From positions 1 through 51,631 of the forward strand of contig JAHHRU010000015.1 of the NCBI GenBank assembly GCA_020025635.1: a stretch of 51,631 nt of DNA, written 5' to 3'. The translations under genes and the position numbers were made by a program. The notes under the pieces are model-generated. The model was not told the origin of the DNA. It ran no database searches and saw nothing but the letters and a program-made list of their open reading frames with translations. Within the stretch, counting starts at the first letter, position 1, and the number at the start of each line of letters is the position of its first letter. This DNA is from Allofournierella sp. (lineage in GTDB: Bacteria > Bacillota > Clostridia > Oscillospirales > Ruminococcaceae). Below are positions 33,489 through 41,959 of this stretch, piece by piece.

Positions 33489-34709
33489 TTATTGAGCCGT
33501 ATGAATGGTGATGGGGGCTGCATCGGCCACAAGGATCATGCTGTCATAAAGCTGGGCCGGGGGCTGGAACATCCGATAGCTGGGCGGCAGCAGACGCATC
33601 ATGGGCGAATATCCTTCTCCCAGATTGCCCAAGAAGGTATACTCCCGCACCTGACTGCCCAGCTCCGAATCTTGGGGGATCTGTGCAAAGTCCAGCCAGC
33701 AGATGGCAAGCCCTGCTTCCTTTGCCGCCTTTGCCAGCGGGTCATGGGAATAGAACACCTGCTTTGTGCGCTTGCCGGAAGGGGTGGGCAGGTTGCATTT
33801 TGTCTTGTAAAAATCGGTGCCGATCACATAGTAACCGTCCCCAAGGCTTGTTTGCAAAAGCTTTCCCATTGCGTTATAGCTTCCCCATTTGGCCACATGG
33901 CCGTTGTGCCCGGTAATAAAGAGCTTTTCTTTGCCGAGGGCCTGTTCCTGCTGCAAGATCCACTGCACATTCTGGGCCATAAGCTCATCCCGCAGGTCGA
34001 TGGCCGCATTGGAATCGGTGGTATTTTTGAGCTGCAAGCCATTCAGCAGCATATCCGCCGCATGAACTGCCATTTGGGTATTTTCTTTGGTTTGCAGCTG
34101 GGCTTTGAGGCTCTCGATGAGGGCGGCATCCTCGATTTCGCTGAGTCCCTCAAGGGCGGCGGCATCCATGCCGTTTTGTTTGCAGGCTTCCTTCAGCAGC
34201 TCCAAGCTGTTTTTCGGGCGCTGCATATCAAAGCCGTAAAAGCGCAGATCCTCGCCCTCGGCAGCGTTTGCATTGTACTGCCGCATCCATTCGATCAGCT
34301 CGGCCATCTCATCGGTCTTGTAGATCTGAAACCCGATTGCGGCCGCCGCCTGCCGGGCGGTTCCCTCCCCGCCGTGAATGTAGCGGTTCACCTGCTCGCA
34401 GCCGCCAAAGTCGCCTTCCAGGGCAAAGGCCCGAACCCCGTTTTTCTCCACCAGATTTTGGAACACCTCCAATTTGAGCTGCTGGAACTCCCGGTTTCCG
34501 TGGGTGGCTTCGCCCAGTGCGATCACCTTTGCATTTTGGGGCACGGTGATTTCCTCCACGCCCTTTGCGTAGGCTTTCAGCTCCTCGACATTTGCGCTTT
34601 TGCCGGTGTCAAACCCTCCAAAGTGCATAAAGGTAAGGGCTGCGGCAATCAAAATCAAAGCCATGCACAGCAGAATCCGCCATACAATGGAACGTCGTTT
34701 CTTTTTCAT
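33489..34709 (-). CDS. Erythromycin esterase-like protein, membrane-anchored
   Basis: 406 residues. The catalytic fold of the erythromycin esterase family is visible: IALGEATHGNREF (Glu67, His70), FALEGDFGGCEQVNRYIHGG (shortened: FALEGDFGG), FYGFDMQ, and LFITGHNGHVAKW. Classical Ere enzymes open the macrolide ring; many chromosomal relatives act on other esters and their substrates are unknown. Unlike cytosolic Ere, this one starts with a basic patch and a helix (about 9-29), which should place the enzyme outside the membrane or in it. First gene of the operon with the two-component system. Confidence 0.85.
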   Translation of the reverse strand: MKKKRRSIVWRILLCMALILIAAALTFMHFGGFDTGKSANVEELKAYAKGVEEITVPQNAKVIALGEATHGNREFQQLKLEVFQNLVEKNGVRAFALEGDFGGCEQVNRYIHGGEGTARQAAAAIGFQIYKTDEMAELIEWMRQYNANAAEGEDLRFYGFDMQRPKNSLELLKEACKQNGMDAAALEGLSEIEDAALIESLKAQLQTKENTQMAVHAADMLLNGLQLKNTTDSNAAIDLRDELMAQNVQWILQQEQALGKEKLFITGHNGHVAKWGSYNAMGKLLQTSLGDGYYVIGTDFYKTKCNLPTPSGKRTKQVFYSHDPLAKAAKEAGLAICWLDFAQIPQDSELGSQVREYTFLGNLGEGYSPMMRLLPPSYRMFQPPAQLYDSMILVADAAPITIHTAQ

Positions 34710-34850
34710 AAACCATTCTCCTTTTCTTGTTCTGATTTTAAGAATATCAGCTCTTTTTCAAGAATTTATAAAGAAAACGGTTTTGAATCAAAAACGGCTT
34801 TTTGGCGGCGGCTCATTGTGTCCCCTTCACAGGGTTTATAAAGCAAAATT

Positions 34851-34890
34851 CACCCGGCCCGCATCTTTACACGTGGCCAGGTGTTTTATT
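34851..34890. terminator. Hairpin at the end of the phage cassette
   Basis: CACCCGGCC (34851-34859) pairs with GGCCAGGTG (34875-34883) with one wobble. The plus-strand side has TTTTATTATTT, the minus-strand side only AATTTTG, so it is a clearer terminator for plus-strand transcripts than for the phage operon. Confidence 0.5.
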
Positions 34891-35350
34891 ATTTCTGACC
34901 CACCTCGTCCAGCGTGCCGGACAAAGCCGCCAGCGCCTTTTTTAAGAAGGGCGGGATGGGGGCACCCAGCTTTGCGGCGTTTTCCAGCACACTGCCCAGC
35001 TCGGTGAGCACATACCAGCAGAGCACCAGCGGGCTTGCAACGGCGGGGTATTCAAAGGGCAGATGCACGGCGGGCAAAAAGGTCACCAGCACATACATTG
35101 CCCCGTCAAGGCAGGCCGCCGCCAGCACCGCCGCGATCATGCCGCCCTTGTGGGCAAGGCCGTTGCGGGCAACGCTGCTGCTCCACTGGCCCGCCTTGAG
35201 GGCCGCCGCGCTGCCGGTGGCGTAATCCAGCGCCATTGCCAGCGGAAACAGCAAGCTCAGCCAGCCGGTGCCGCCAAAGGCCGCCGTAAAGGCGGCGCAG
35301 AGGGCGGTGATGCCTGCTTTGAGGGTCTTGAGATTTTCGGGTAAAGCCAC
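34889..35350 (-). CDS. Phage holin (Holin_4/TcdE type)
   Basis: 153 residues with about three or four hydrophobic segments: near residues 10-40, 70-92 and 100-122. The middle motif LDYATGSAAALKAGQWSSSVARNGLAHKGG (in part: LDYATGSAAALKAGQWSS) is the signature of holin family 4 (phi29 Gp14 superset/TcdE). It forms holes in the membrane that let the adjacent endolysin reach the wall. GTG start with GGAGGAACC upstream. Last gene of the phage late operon. Confidence 0.88.
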   Translation of the reverse strand: MALPENLKTLKAGITALCAAFTAAFGGTGWLSLLFPLAMALDYATGSAAALKAGQWSSSVARNGLAHKGGMIAAVLAAACLDGAMYVLVTFLPAVHLPFEYPAVASPLVLCWYVLTELGSVLENAAKLGAPIPPFLKKALAALSGTLDEVGQK

Positions 35351-35368
35351 GTTCAGGGTTCCTCCTTT

Positions 35369-36454
35369 TTAAGCATCCAGAATGTTTTGGTCAAGATACG
35401 CCTTCACCGCCGCCACAAACTGGGCGCTGGTGCCCCTGCCGCTGATGGTGATACCGGGCTGGGGCTGCGGCTCGGGTTTCGGCTGCACCTTGCCCACACG
35501 GCAGCGGTCGGGCAGGGCCAGCACGTATTTTTCCCGGCCCTCTCGCTCGATCTTGTACCAAGTACCCTCCATGCCCGCCACACGCAGCACCGGGCCGCGG
35601 TGGGTGATGGCATAGCGCTCGCCCAAGGGCAGAGCCACGCCGCCAAAGTTGATGTCCGGCGCGGGGAACACCTCACACACCGGGTTTTTGCCGCTGGTCA
35701 CTTCCAGCTCCCGGCCCGCCTCCTGCTCAAAGCCCATGCGGCAGGCCTCCTTTTCGGCCAGCTGCTCGGGCTGGTAATAGAGCCAGTTCCGATCCACGCT
35801 CTCCGAAAGCGCCCCGTACTTTTTGCCCTCGCCCCGGCTTGCGAACTGCCAAGCGCAGAGCTGGTCGCCAAGGCCCAAAAGGTATCGGCCCCAGCCGGTG
35901 TTCACCGCCTGCAAGGGGCTTGCGCCCGCAAAATCCGGGTCGGCGGGAGCAGCAGAGCGGTAGTAATACGCCGCCCAGACCGGCATTACAAGGCGCTCGG
36001 CCTGCACCCGCTCCTTGAGCCAGCTTGCCGAGCAGTAAAGGCAGGGGGCGTACCCCGCCGCCTTGACCCTTGCGGCGGCCTTGTTCAAAAGGTCGGTGTT
36101 CTGGGCGGGGGTCAGGCCCATGGTGCAGCCGTTTTCCAGCTCCTGATCCAGCGCCACCCAGCTGGTAACGCCGGAGCCTTTTAAGGTCTCGAACAAAGCG
36201 TCCAGCTGCTCGTTCTGCAAGCGCTCGGCAAGGCGGGCGTCACCGCCGTTCTGCTGGCGGTAGTGGCTGGTCATAAAGAGATACGCGCCGGTGCGAAGGC
36301 CCGCCTGCCGGCATTTTGCGGCAAAGGAAACAAACATTCGGTCCCGGTCTTTGCCGTAGCCTGCCCGCAAAAACACTGTTTCAATGCCCTGCTGCTTTGC
36401 CTTTTGGGGGTCAAAGCCCCGCTGATGTTTGGAAATATCCAATGCTTTTATCAT
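35369..36454 (-). CDS. GH25 lysozyme (phage endolysin)
   Basis: 361 residues. An N-terminal GH25 muramidase domain (about 1-215) with Asp6 in ALDISKHQ and the Asp103-Glu105 pair in WVALDQELENG, and AWQFAS near its end. Then a region of about 70 residues of likely SH3-type fold (EGTWYKIEREGREKYVLALP), a Pro/Lys-rich linker (KPEPQPQPG) and a short C-terminal segment. It cuts the glycan of peptidoglycan at lysis. No signal peptide, so it depends on the holin encoded next. AAGGAGTGACGGATAT precedes the ATG. Confidence 0.93.
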   Translation of the reverse strand: MIKALDISKHQRGFDPQKAKQQGIETVFLRAGYGKDRDRMFVSFAAKCRQAGLRTGAYLFMTSHYRQQNGGDARLAERLQNEQLDALFETLKGSGVTSWVALDQELENGCTMGLTPAQNTDLLNKAAARVKAAGYAPCLYCSASWLKERVQAERLVMPVWAAYYYRSAAPADPDFAGASPLQAVNTGWGRYLLGLGDQLCAWQFASRGEGKKYGALSESVDRNWLYYQPEQLAEKEACRMGFEQEAGRELEVTSGKNPVCEVFPAPDINFGGVALPLGERYAITHRGPVLRVAGMEGTWYKIEREGREKYVLALPDRCRVGKVQPKPEPQPQPGITISGRGTSAQFVAAVKAYLDQNILDA

Positions 36455-36469
36455 ATATCCGTCACTCCT

Positions 36470-37327
36470 TCATTGGTTCGATAGGGTACCGTAACAGGTG
36501 CCTGCAAGATACATTCCTTGGGTAAAGGTGTTATCGGGCCACAGACCGGTGGCTCCGTCCTGTTTATACACCCTTCCCAGCCGCCAGAACTGGTCGCCGC
36601 GGTTTTCCAGCATACCGCCGAGGCCGTTGGCGTCCGGGTTCAAGGCTCCGTTTGCCGAATAATAGGTCACGACACCGCCGGTGAGGGGCTGTATTTTGGG
36701 GATATCGGGATTGCAGGTCTTGATAAGATCCCGGTTTACGCCCACATCAAAGACCGTTTTGGTGCCTGCCACGGTGATCTTGATGCGAAAATCCACCTTC
36801 ACCAAGCCGTTTGGATACACCAAAACCACTGCGGTGCCCGTACCCACCGCGGTGGCGGTTTCTCCGTTCAAGAGGTTGCCGTGAGCACTGTACACCCGAT
36901 ACCCAAACACGTCCCGTGCCTTTCCCTGCGGATCGTACACCGAGCTTTGCATCAGGTTTTTTCGGCTGCCGCCGCCAAAGGTCAAGCTGTTCCCGTTTTT
37001 GTGGCACACCACCACCGAGCCTGCCTTAAAATAACCGGGCCAGAGCGGTTCCCCCGCAAAAGTGCGGGCCGATACCGCCCTGCCGTTGAGGGAGAAGGTA
37101 TCGCCCCCGGCAAAGTCGGCGGTTGCCGCAAAGCGCAGGTTCTGGGCATCCACGGCGGCGGAGAGGGCGTGTACCGCACCCGTTTTTTTGTGGGTGCAGG
37201 GGGCAAGGCCCTGCCGGGCAAGGTCGCTTTCGGCCGCTTGGGCCAGCTGGGCGATCTGGCTCAGGATATAGGCCTTCGTTTTTGCCAGCGCCGCCTGCAA
37301 ATGGCGCTGCCGAATGAGCTTGCTCAT
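36470..37327 (-). CDS. Phage tail fibre-like protein with repeated module
   Basis: 285 residues. N-terminal part about 1-43 is helical. Residues 44-120 form a module (NLRFAATADFAGGDTF, EPLWPGYFKAGSVVVCHKNG) nearly identical to one in the tail protein encoded at 38651-39748. The rest is Gly/Asn/Thr-rich and beta-like, as in receptor-binding or fibre tips. Placed between another fibre gene and the endolysin, where host-recognition proteins usually lie. Precise role unknown. AAAAAGGAGG precedes the ATG. Confidence 0.7.
   Translation of the reverse strand: MSKLIRQRHLQAALAKTKAYILSQIAQLAQAAESDLARQGLAPCTHKKTGAVHALSAAVDAQNLRFAATADFAGGDTFSLNGRAVSARTFAGEPLWPGYFKAGSVVVCHKNGNSLTFGGGSRKNLMQSSVYDPQGKARDVFGYRVYSAHGNLLNGETATAVGTGTAVVLVYPNGLVKVDFRIKITVAGTKTVFDVGVNRDLIKTCNPDIPKIQPLTGGVVTYYSANGALNPDANGLGGMLENRGDQFWRLGRVYKQDGATGLWPDNTFTQGMYLAGTCYGTLSNQ
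36968..37198 (-). repeat. Tail-fibre module, copy 1
   Basis: Codes for residues 44-120 of the downstream fibre protein. Over the core (NLRF to LTF) 48 of 55 residues match the copy at 39281-39511, and long DNA stretches match almost exactly (for example around 37000-37050 against 39325-39375). Confidence 0.85.
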
Positions 37328-37345
37328 GGTTCAAGGCCTCCTTTT

Positions 37346-38050
37346 TCAGCCGAACACCGCAGTGAGCATCTCGGTCACTTCGTTGTCGGCAGCAACGCCG
37401 CCGCGCACCACATCACCGGGCAGCGCATACACGGCGATCTCGGCGCCGTTCACCTTCACATTGCCGTTCACCGAAGATTTTTCCACTCGGGTGGCCGTGG
37501 CCCCGGCAGCAATACCCGCAAGCTTTGCGGCCTCTGCATCGGTCATCAGGCGCTTGCCGCTTTCCGCATTCACCTTTTTTGCCAGCTGGGCGTTCATGTC
37601 CGCCGTTTTTGCAAAGGACGAAAGATCCACAAAACCGGCCAGCACGTCAAATTTATAGGCGCTGCCCTCCTTTACCACCACCACATTGGTACCGGCAGGG
37701 TGCTTTTGGCCGGCGCCCTCCAAAAAGTTGGTGGTCGTGGTAAAGGCATCGGTGATGCTGTAAACGTTGCCCAGCACCGCCGCCGCAGGAGCGGGCAGGC
37801 TGCCGAAAGCGATGCTGCCTGCGGGCTTATACACCGCCGAGAGCTTGCCGTCCACCTGCGCCTTGGTGTAGGCATCGGTGATGCCGTACCCTGCCAGAGT
37901 GGCGGCCTTATCGGCCTTTTTGTTCAGCGCCCCAGTGGTTTTTGCGTCCAGAGCGCTCAGTGCGGACGCTGCCGCAAATTCGGTTTTTGCCCGCTCTGCC
38001 AGTGCCTTGAGCGCGCTGAGACGGGTGATCTTATTCACATCATAAGGCAT
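37346..38050 (-). CDS. Phage tail fibre/baseplate protein
   Basis: 234 residues. Repetitive Ala/Thr/Lys-rich N-terminal part (about 1-75) with the AGYGITDAYTK motif common in phage tail fibre proteins, then a beta-like domain, and a C-terminal segment with LMTDAEAAKLAGIAAGATATR, the TDAEK.KL.GI..GA pattern that occurs in many phage fibres. AAAAAGGAGG lies before the ATG at 38050. Confidence 0.8.
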   Translation of the reverse strand: MPYDVNKITRLSALKALAERAKTEFAAASALSALDAKTTGALNKKADKAATLAGYGITDAYTKAQVDGKLSAVYKPAGSIAFGSLPAPAAAVLGNVYSITDAFTTTTNFLEGAGQKHPAGTNVVVVKEGSAYKFDVLAGFVDLSSFAKTADMNAQLAKKVNAESGKRLMTDAEAAKLAGIAAGATATRVEKSSVNGNVKVNGAEIAVYALPGDVVRGGVAADNEVTEMLTAVFG

Positions 38051-38065
38051 ACTTTTTCCTCCTTT

Positions 38066-38632
38066 TTATACCGCCGGACAAAAGGTCTCGTCCAGCATTT
38101 CGGCCACTTCTTTTTCGTTCGCCACACTTTGCTCCAGCTTTTGGGCATGAGCCGAAAGCGCCTTTTTTTCGTTCTCCGTGTGCTCGGTGATCTGCTGCTT
38201 GGCCGTTTGAGCAAGCTCCGGCACCGTCTGGGCGGCCCGTTCCGCCCGCTCGGCGGCCGAGAGCACCGCCTCCAGCCACCCGCTGTCGTCCTCCGGGAGC
38301 ACCGGGTCTGCCTGCAGGGAGGGCGCCACATAGGTGGCATACACCTCAGAGCGCAGCACGGTATTTTCCCGCCGCCAGTCCAGCTGCGCCTTTCCTCTGC
38401 CGCCCGCCGCCGTATCTCTTGCCGAGACCGCCCAGATGAGCCGCCCCTCCCGAAGGGTGAGCGGCACCGGGTAGGTGCAGCCGTCCGCGCGCATCACCAG
38501 CAGGGACGGAGTGCCCGGCCCGCAGTGCTTCAGGAACGGGGCGGGGTCGAACTCGATCTCCACCGCCTTGTTTTCCCCTTGGCGACCCAGCGGCAGGCTG
38601 CATCCCGCCTGATTTGCGGGTACTTCGATCAT
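38066..38632 (-). CDS. Phage baseplate upper protein-like (BppU family)
   Basis: 188 residues. The N-terminal part (MIEVPANQAGCSLPLGRQGENK) resembles the BppU N-terminal domain that attaches receptor-binding parts to the tail tip. A long helical region rich in Ala/Glu/Lys follows (about 125-185; AERAERAAQTVPELAQ, NEKKALSAHAQKLEQS). In-frame GTG and ATG codons at 38641 and 38638 touch the GAGGTG ribosome site, so the ATG at 38632 is better. Assignment of role by fold pattern and position. Confidence 0.65.
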   Translation of the reverse strand: MIEVPANQAGCSLPLGRQGENKAVEIEFDPAPFLKHCGPGTPSLLVMRADGCTYPVPLTLREGRLIWAVSARDTAAGGRGKAQLDWRRENTVLRSEVYATYVAPSLQADPVLPEDDSGWLEAVLSAAERAERAAQTVPELAQTAKQQITEHTENEKKALSAHAQKLEQSVANEKEVAEMLDETFCPAV

Positions 38633-38650
38633 TTCCATCACCTCTTTGCG

Positions 38651-39748
38651 TTACACAACTTCAATAAATCCAACCGCACCGCCGCAAGCTTTCCAGTTTT
38701 CGGTGGCCGTTGTATTGAACTCGATCCTTGTGCCGACCGAAACAAGCATTGTATCCGATTTCATTTGTTCGTCCCATTTCTGGGGCGCAAGCTGCAACGT
38801 GCAATTTGCCTTTTTTGTACCGTTCACCACAAATTCCCCGGCAACGGTCGTTCTCTGATCCCAGTCGTAATAGCACCACACATGAGTCACAAACCGTAAT
38901 TGCAGTTCCCGCTTCACAATCAATGCATTCCCCGAAACGTCAAACAGGTCACGGTTCGCACTGCCAACCTCTGCGGTGCCCCAGCCCATCATCAAGGTGT
39001 TAAACATACTTGCGGCGAGACCTTTGTGGTCGCCGTCATAAGTGCCCGGCACCCCAAAAAGGCGCACGTCTTTGCGGATATTTTCCGGTTTCAGGCTGCT
39101 GTCGCCCGCAACCGTCTGTACCCCGCCGGTGTAACGCCCGGCAGGGATCTGCTGGTCGGAACCGGTGGGTATCCACCGTTTTGCCCCCAGCACCGGCACC
39201 TTTCCCTTCACGCTGCCGCCCAAAAGGGATTTTGTTTCGGGCAAAAAATCCTCCGCAGTTTTTTTGTCGGCGCTGCTGAGGCCCCCGCCGCCGCTAAAAG
39301 TTAAAGCATCCCCATTTTTGTGGCACACCACCACCGAGCCCGCCTTAAAATAGCCGGGCCAGAGCGGTTCCCCCGCAAGGGTGCGGGCGGTCATCGCCCT
39401 GCCGTTGAAGGTGAAGGTATCGCCCCCGGCAAAGTCGGCGGTTGCCGCAAAGCGCAGGTTTTCGCCTTCGCCGGTGAGCCGGTGCACCTTCCCCGCCTTT
39501 TGGTGGGTGCAGGGGCAAAGGCCGCCCACCGCCTGCGGCGGGATGCAGAGCTTGGGCCTGCCCGCCTCATCCAGCCGCAGCAAAAGGTTTGCCGCCGCCG
39601 CGTTCCAGCGGTCGCCCTGCTGCTTCACCGGGCTTTTGAGCCTTGCCCGCACCGGGCCGAGGGCGGTTTTGCCCGCCCGATCCACCAGCTCAAAATAAAC
39701 CCCGCCGTCCGGCTCGTTCACTACCAGATCCTTGTATTCACGCTCCAA
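38651..39748 (-). CDS. Phage tail fibre/host-specificity protein with repeated module
   Basis: 365 residues. The N-terminal 75 residues likely attach to the baseplate. Residues about 80-156 are the module shared with the 36470-37327 gene. QQIPAGRYTGGVQTVAGDSSLKPENIRKDVRLFGVPGTYDG (in part: KPENIRKDVRLFGVPGTYDG) is the common phage fibre motif that precedes the tip. The last 110 residues are beta-rich (WKACGGAVGFIEVV at the end). A GTG at 39757 touches the ribosome site GGGAGG, so I prefer the TTG at 39748, 7 bases after it. Confidence 0.78.
   Translation of the reverse strand: MEREYKDLVVNEPDGGVYFELVDRAGKTALGPVRARLKSPVKQQGDRWNAAAANLLLRLDEAGRPKLCIPPQAVGGLCPCTHQKAGKVHRLTGEGENLRFAATADFAGGDTFTFNGRAMTARTLAGEPLWPGYFKAGSVVVCHKNGDALTFSGGGGLSSADKKTAEDFLPETKSLLGGSVKGKVPVLGAKRWIPTGSDQQIPAGRYTGGVQTVAGDSSLKPENIRKDVRLFGVPGTYDGDHKGLAASMFNTLMMGWGTAEVGSANRDLFDVSGNALIVKRELQLRFVTHVWCYYDWDQRTTVAGEFVVNGTKKANCTLQLAPQKWDEQMKSDTMLVSVGTRIEFNTTATENWKACGGAVGFIEVV
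39281..39511 (-). repeat. Tail-fibre module, copy 2
   Basis: Second copy of the module at 36968-37198. Differences between the copies are mostly conservative (Ser/Thr, Leu/Phe, Val/Met), which suggests recent duplication or gene conversion. Confidence 0.85.
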
Positions 39749-40139
39749 AAAAATCACCTCCCAGTGTAAAACTCAGCATGGGCTGTGCCGCCCGAATGCT
39801 GCCCAGCGCCGCCCGCACCTCTTTCATGGCTCCTTCGATGCGGTTTAAGTCCCGCCAGCTCCAAAAGGCATCCCCCGGCAAAAAATCCCGGTGGGGCAAA
39901 AACTCTGCGCTGCACACCGCCGCAAGCTCGGCGGTGTTTTTTTCAATTCCGTTCAAAAGGGCCGGATCTGCCGTTTCGCCCAGCCGGGGCAGAGCCGGAG
40001 CGGCAGAGCTTTGCACCCCCAGCACCCCGGCTGCCTCCTTTTTCAAAAAAGCAAGGTTGCCGCCAAGGCGCAAAAGGTCGGGATCAAGGTCAAAAAAGTC
40101 CCTCGCCGTCCAATTTGTTTTTGGTGTCTGCCAGCTCAT
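39738..40139 (-). CDS. Small phage tail/baseplate protein
   Basis: 133 residues. N-terminal PKTNWTARDFFDLDPDLLRLGGNLAFLKKE resembles the short phage proteins that open with a PKTxW...DxFN...D motif and lie between the receptor-binding and baseplate genes (in part: PKTNWTARDFFDLD). Mostly helical. Overlaps the end of the large upstream gene by 50 bp in another frame, and the start of the next fibre gene by 11 bp. ACAGGAGGAAACAG precedes the ATG. Role unknown. Confidence 0.65.
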   Translation of the reverse strand: MSWQTPKTNWTARDFFDLDPDLLRLGGNLAFLKKEAAGVLGVQSSAAPALPRLGETADPALLNGIEKNTAELAAVCSAEFLPHRDFLPGDAFWSWRDLNRIEGAMKEVRAALGSIRAAQPMLSFTLGGDFFGA

Positions 40140-41952
40140 CTGTTTCCTCCTGTCGCTTCAAAACAAGGGTGCCGCTCACCGCGCCCCCGTTAAAATCCAG
40201 CTGATTCTGCAAAAGGCGCACCCGGAGGCCCTTGGCGTTTTTGGTGTCCAAAAACAGCCGGTCGAGGGGGTCGAGCTGCAAGTGGCCCCGTGTTTTGCGG
40301 GTGTACACCGTGCGGCGGCAAAGCTCCTCTTTCACCCAGCGGGCGGTGCGCTTTGCCGTTTGTGCATCGGTGATAAGGGGATTTTGCAGCGCCTCCTGCC
40401 GCCCGGTGCCGGGCCGTGCGGGGCCTTGCTCGCTCACCGTTACAAGGCTTTCTTCCAGCACCCGTCCGCTCACGATGAGCAGGGCGGTGCCGCTGCCTTC
40501 CAGCACAAGGTCGCAGGCCCCGGCGTAAATTTGCTTTTGCGCCAGCGCCGCGCCGGTCACCTCCACCGTCACCTGAGCTGCTGCCGGGTATTCCAGATGC
40601 AGCGGCGTGCGCCCGTTCACCGGGTATTCGCCCTTGTGCAGCTGCTTTGCTTCGCCCGCCGGGGTGAGTACCCGGTAGGGGCAGTCCACCCCCGCAAGGG
40701 CCGGGTTTTTGTCCGCCTTGCTGCCCTCTTCCAGCTGCTGGGCCAGCGGGAGGGTGTGTTCACCGGGGCCTGTCTCAGCCGGTTCGATCACCACCCGGCC
40801 CAGCCGGTCGCAAAAGAGCACGCAGTTTGCCGCGTGGGCGATCAGCTGCAAGCACTCCCGCCCCGGTCGGATGGGCAGCGGCGCTTTGGTACCCAGATTT
40901 TTAAGCCCCGGCCAGAGCCTCCACGGGGTCTGCCCCGGCCACAGGCGGCTAAGCTCGGAATCCTTTAGCACCGCAAGAGCAAGGTCATAAAAGCTCTGAT
41001 TCTGCCCCGTCCACACTCCCTTATAAAAGGGCTTTTCCAAAAGGCCCAGCGCATCGGTGGCTTCAAACCGCACGGTAAGGCCCTCCGCCCTCGGCTGGCC
41101 GGTGAGGTAGTATTCGCCGCCCTCGATCCATTCCCAGCCCTCGGTGCTGCCGGTGAGCTTTTGGCCCAGCTGCACCCGGATGGGGCTTCGGCTTTCAAGG
41201 TAAGGCCAAAGGCCGGTGGGGCCTTCCGGGTCATACCAGCCGGGGCCGGGCAGGTTGAGGGTCTCAAAGGCAAAGCTGCCCACCGGCAGCCGCCGCCCGA
41301 TGGGGTCCGCCGATGCCTTGCGGCCTGCCGAGGCGATCTGTCTCGGCAAAAACTCAAGGCAGCGGCCCAGCACAAGGCGGGCCAGCCGTGCCCGGCGAAA
41401 GGGCTTTTGGCTTTTTAAAAATTCCACCCGCAGCCGGTCAAAGCCGTTCACCGGCTCGGGGGTCTCAAACCGAGCACCCTCGGGGGCGTATTCCCGCCGC
41501 AAGATGGTCTTTTGCCCCAAAAAGGCAGTCACCCGAAGGAGGGCGGGGCCTTCGCCCGCCGCCGCATCAAACCAAAAGGTGAGCGCCGCCGCCCGGGCCG
41601 GGCGCTTTGGGTCAAGGCGCACCTCATACACCGGGGGCGTTTGGTACACTCCGTCTGCCCCGCTGATCTGCTGACTCACCCAGCCCTCTGTGCCCAAAAG
41701 CGAGGGCGAAACCAGCCGCTGGATGCCGTCTGCCCGCAGTCTCCCCGGTTCAAACACCGCAATGGGCGGGCCTTCGGCCCCCTTTTTGCCAAGGGGTGCC
41801 TGTTCGTCCGACCAGCCGCTCTGCGCTGCGCCCTCGCCCACCGCCGAGGCCGACGCCTCCACGTCCGCCACCGTGAGCTGAACCTTTAAGGCTGCGCTGC
41901 CCATGATGGGCTTTTGCTGCTCGGTCCAAAATTCTTCCGAAACCCTCTGCAC
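40090..41952 (-). CDS. Large phage baseplate/tail protein
   Basis: 620 residues, the longest protein of the cassette. No enzyme motifs seen. The N-terminal half is beta-rich; the segment with ESRSPIRVQLGQKL...EWIEGGEYYLTGQP and the later DLALAVLKDSEL...CLQLIAHAANCVLFCDRLGRVVI looks like the hub/tail-lysin-type domain of Gp44/Dit-Tal phage baseplates (inference). The C-terminal part (DPLDRLFLDTKN, VSGTLVLKRQ) fits that too. Starts at GTG 8 bp after the preceding gene; the ribosome site is about 12 bases away, longer than usual. Confidence 0.65.
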   Translation of the reverse strand: MQRVSEEFWTEQQKPIMGSAALKVQLTVADVEASASAVGEGAAQSGWSDEQAPLGKKGAEGPPIAVFEPGRLRADGIQRLVSPSLLGTEGWVSQQISGADGVYQTPPVYEVRLDPKRPARAAALTFWFDAAAGEGPALLRVTAFLGQKTILRREYAPEGARFETPEPVNGFDRLRVEFLKSQKPFRRARLARLVLGRCLEFLPRQIASAGRKASADPIGRRLPVGSFAFETLNLPGPGWYDPEGPTGLWPYLESRSPIRVQLGQKLTGSTEGWEWIEGGEYYLTGQPRAEGLTVRFEATDALGLLEKPFYKGVWTGQNQSFYDLALAVLKDSELSRLWPGQTPWRLWPGLKNLGTKAPLPIRPGRECLQLIAHAANCVLFCDRLGRVVIEPAETGPGEHTLPLAQQLEEGSKADKNPALAGVDCPYRVLTPAGEAKQLHKGEYPVNGRTPLHLEYPAAAQVTVEVTGAALAQKQIYAGACDLVLEGSGTALLIVSGRVLEESLVTVSEQGPARPGTGRQEALQNPLITDAQTAKRTARWVKEELCRRTVYTRKTRGHLQLDPLDRLFLDTKNAKGLRVRLLQNQLDFNGGAVSGTLVLKRQEETDELADTKNKLDGEGLF

Positions 41953-41959
41953 CCAAAAC

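Noticed and set aside
34710..34888. Left attachment site (tRNA fragment) of the phage cassette
   Set aside because: No piece matching the tRNA-Asn or tRNA-Lys 3' ends at the right side was found in this gap.
36518..38899. Very long plus-strand open frame (793 codons) opposite the tail fibre genes
   Set aside because: It runs across several minus-strand genes with good ribosome sites; composition (His, Arg, Gly) is typical of antisense frames in high-GC DNA.
36968..39511. Diversity-generating retroelement acting on the repeated fibre module
   Set aside because: Differences between copies are not limited to A positions and no reverse transcriptase or accessory gene is present.
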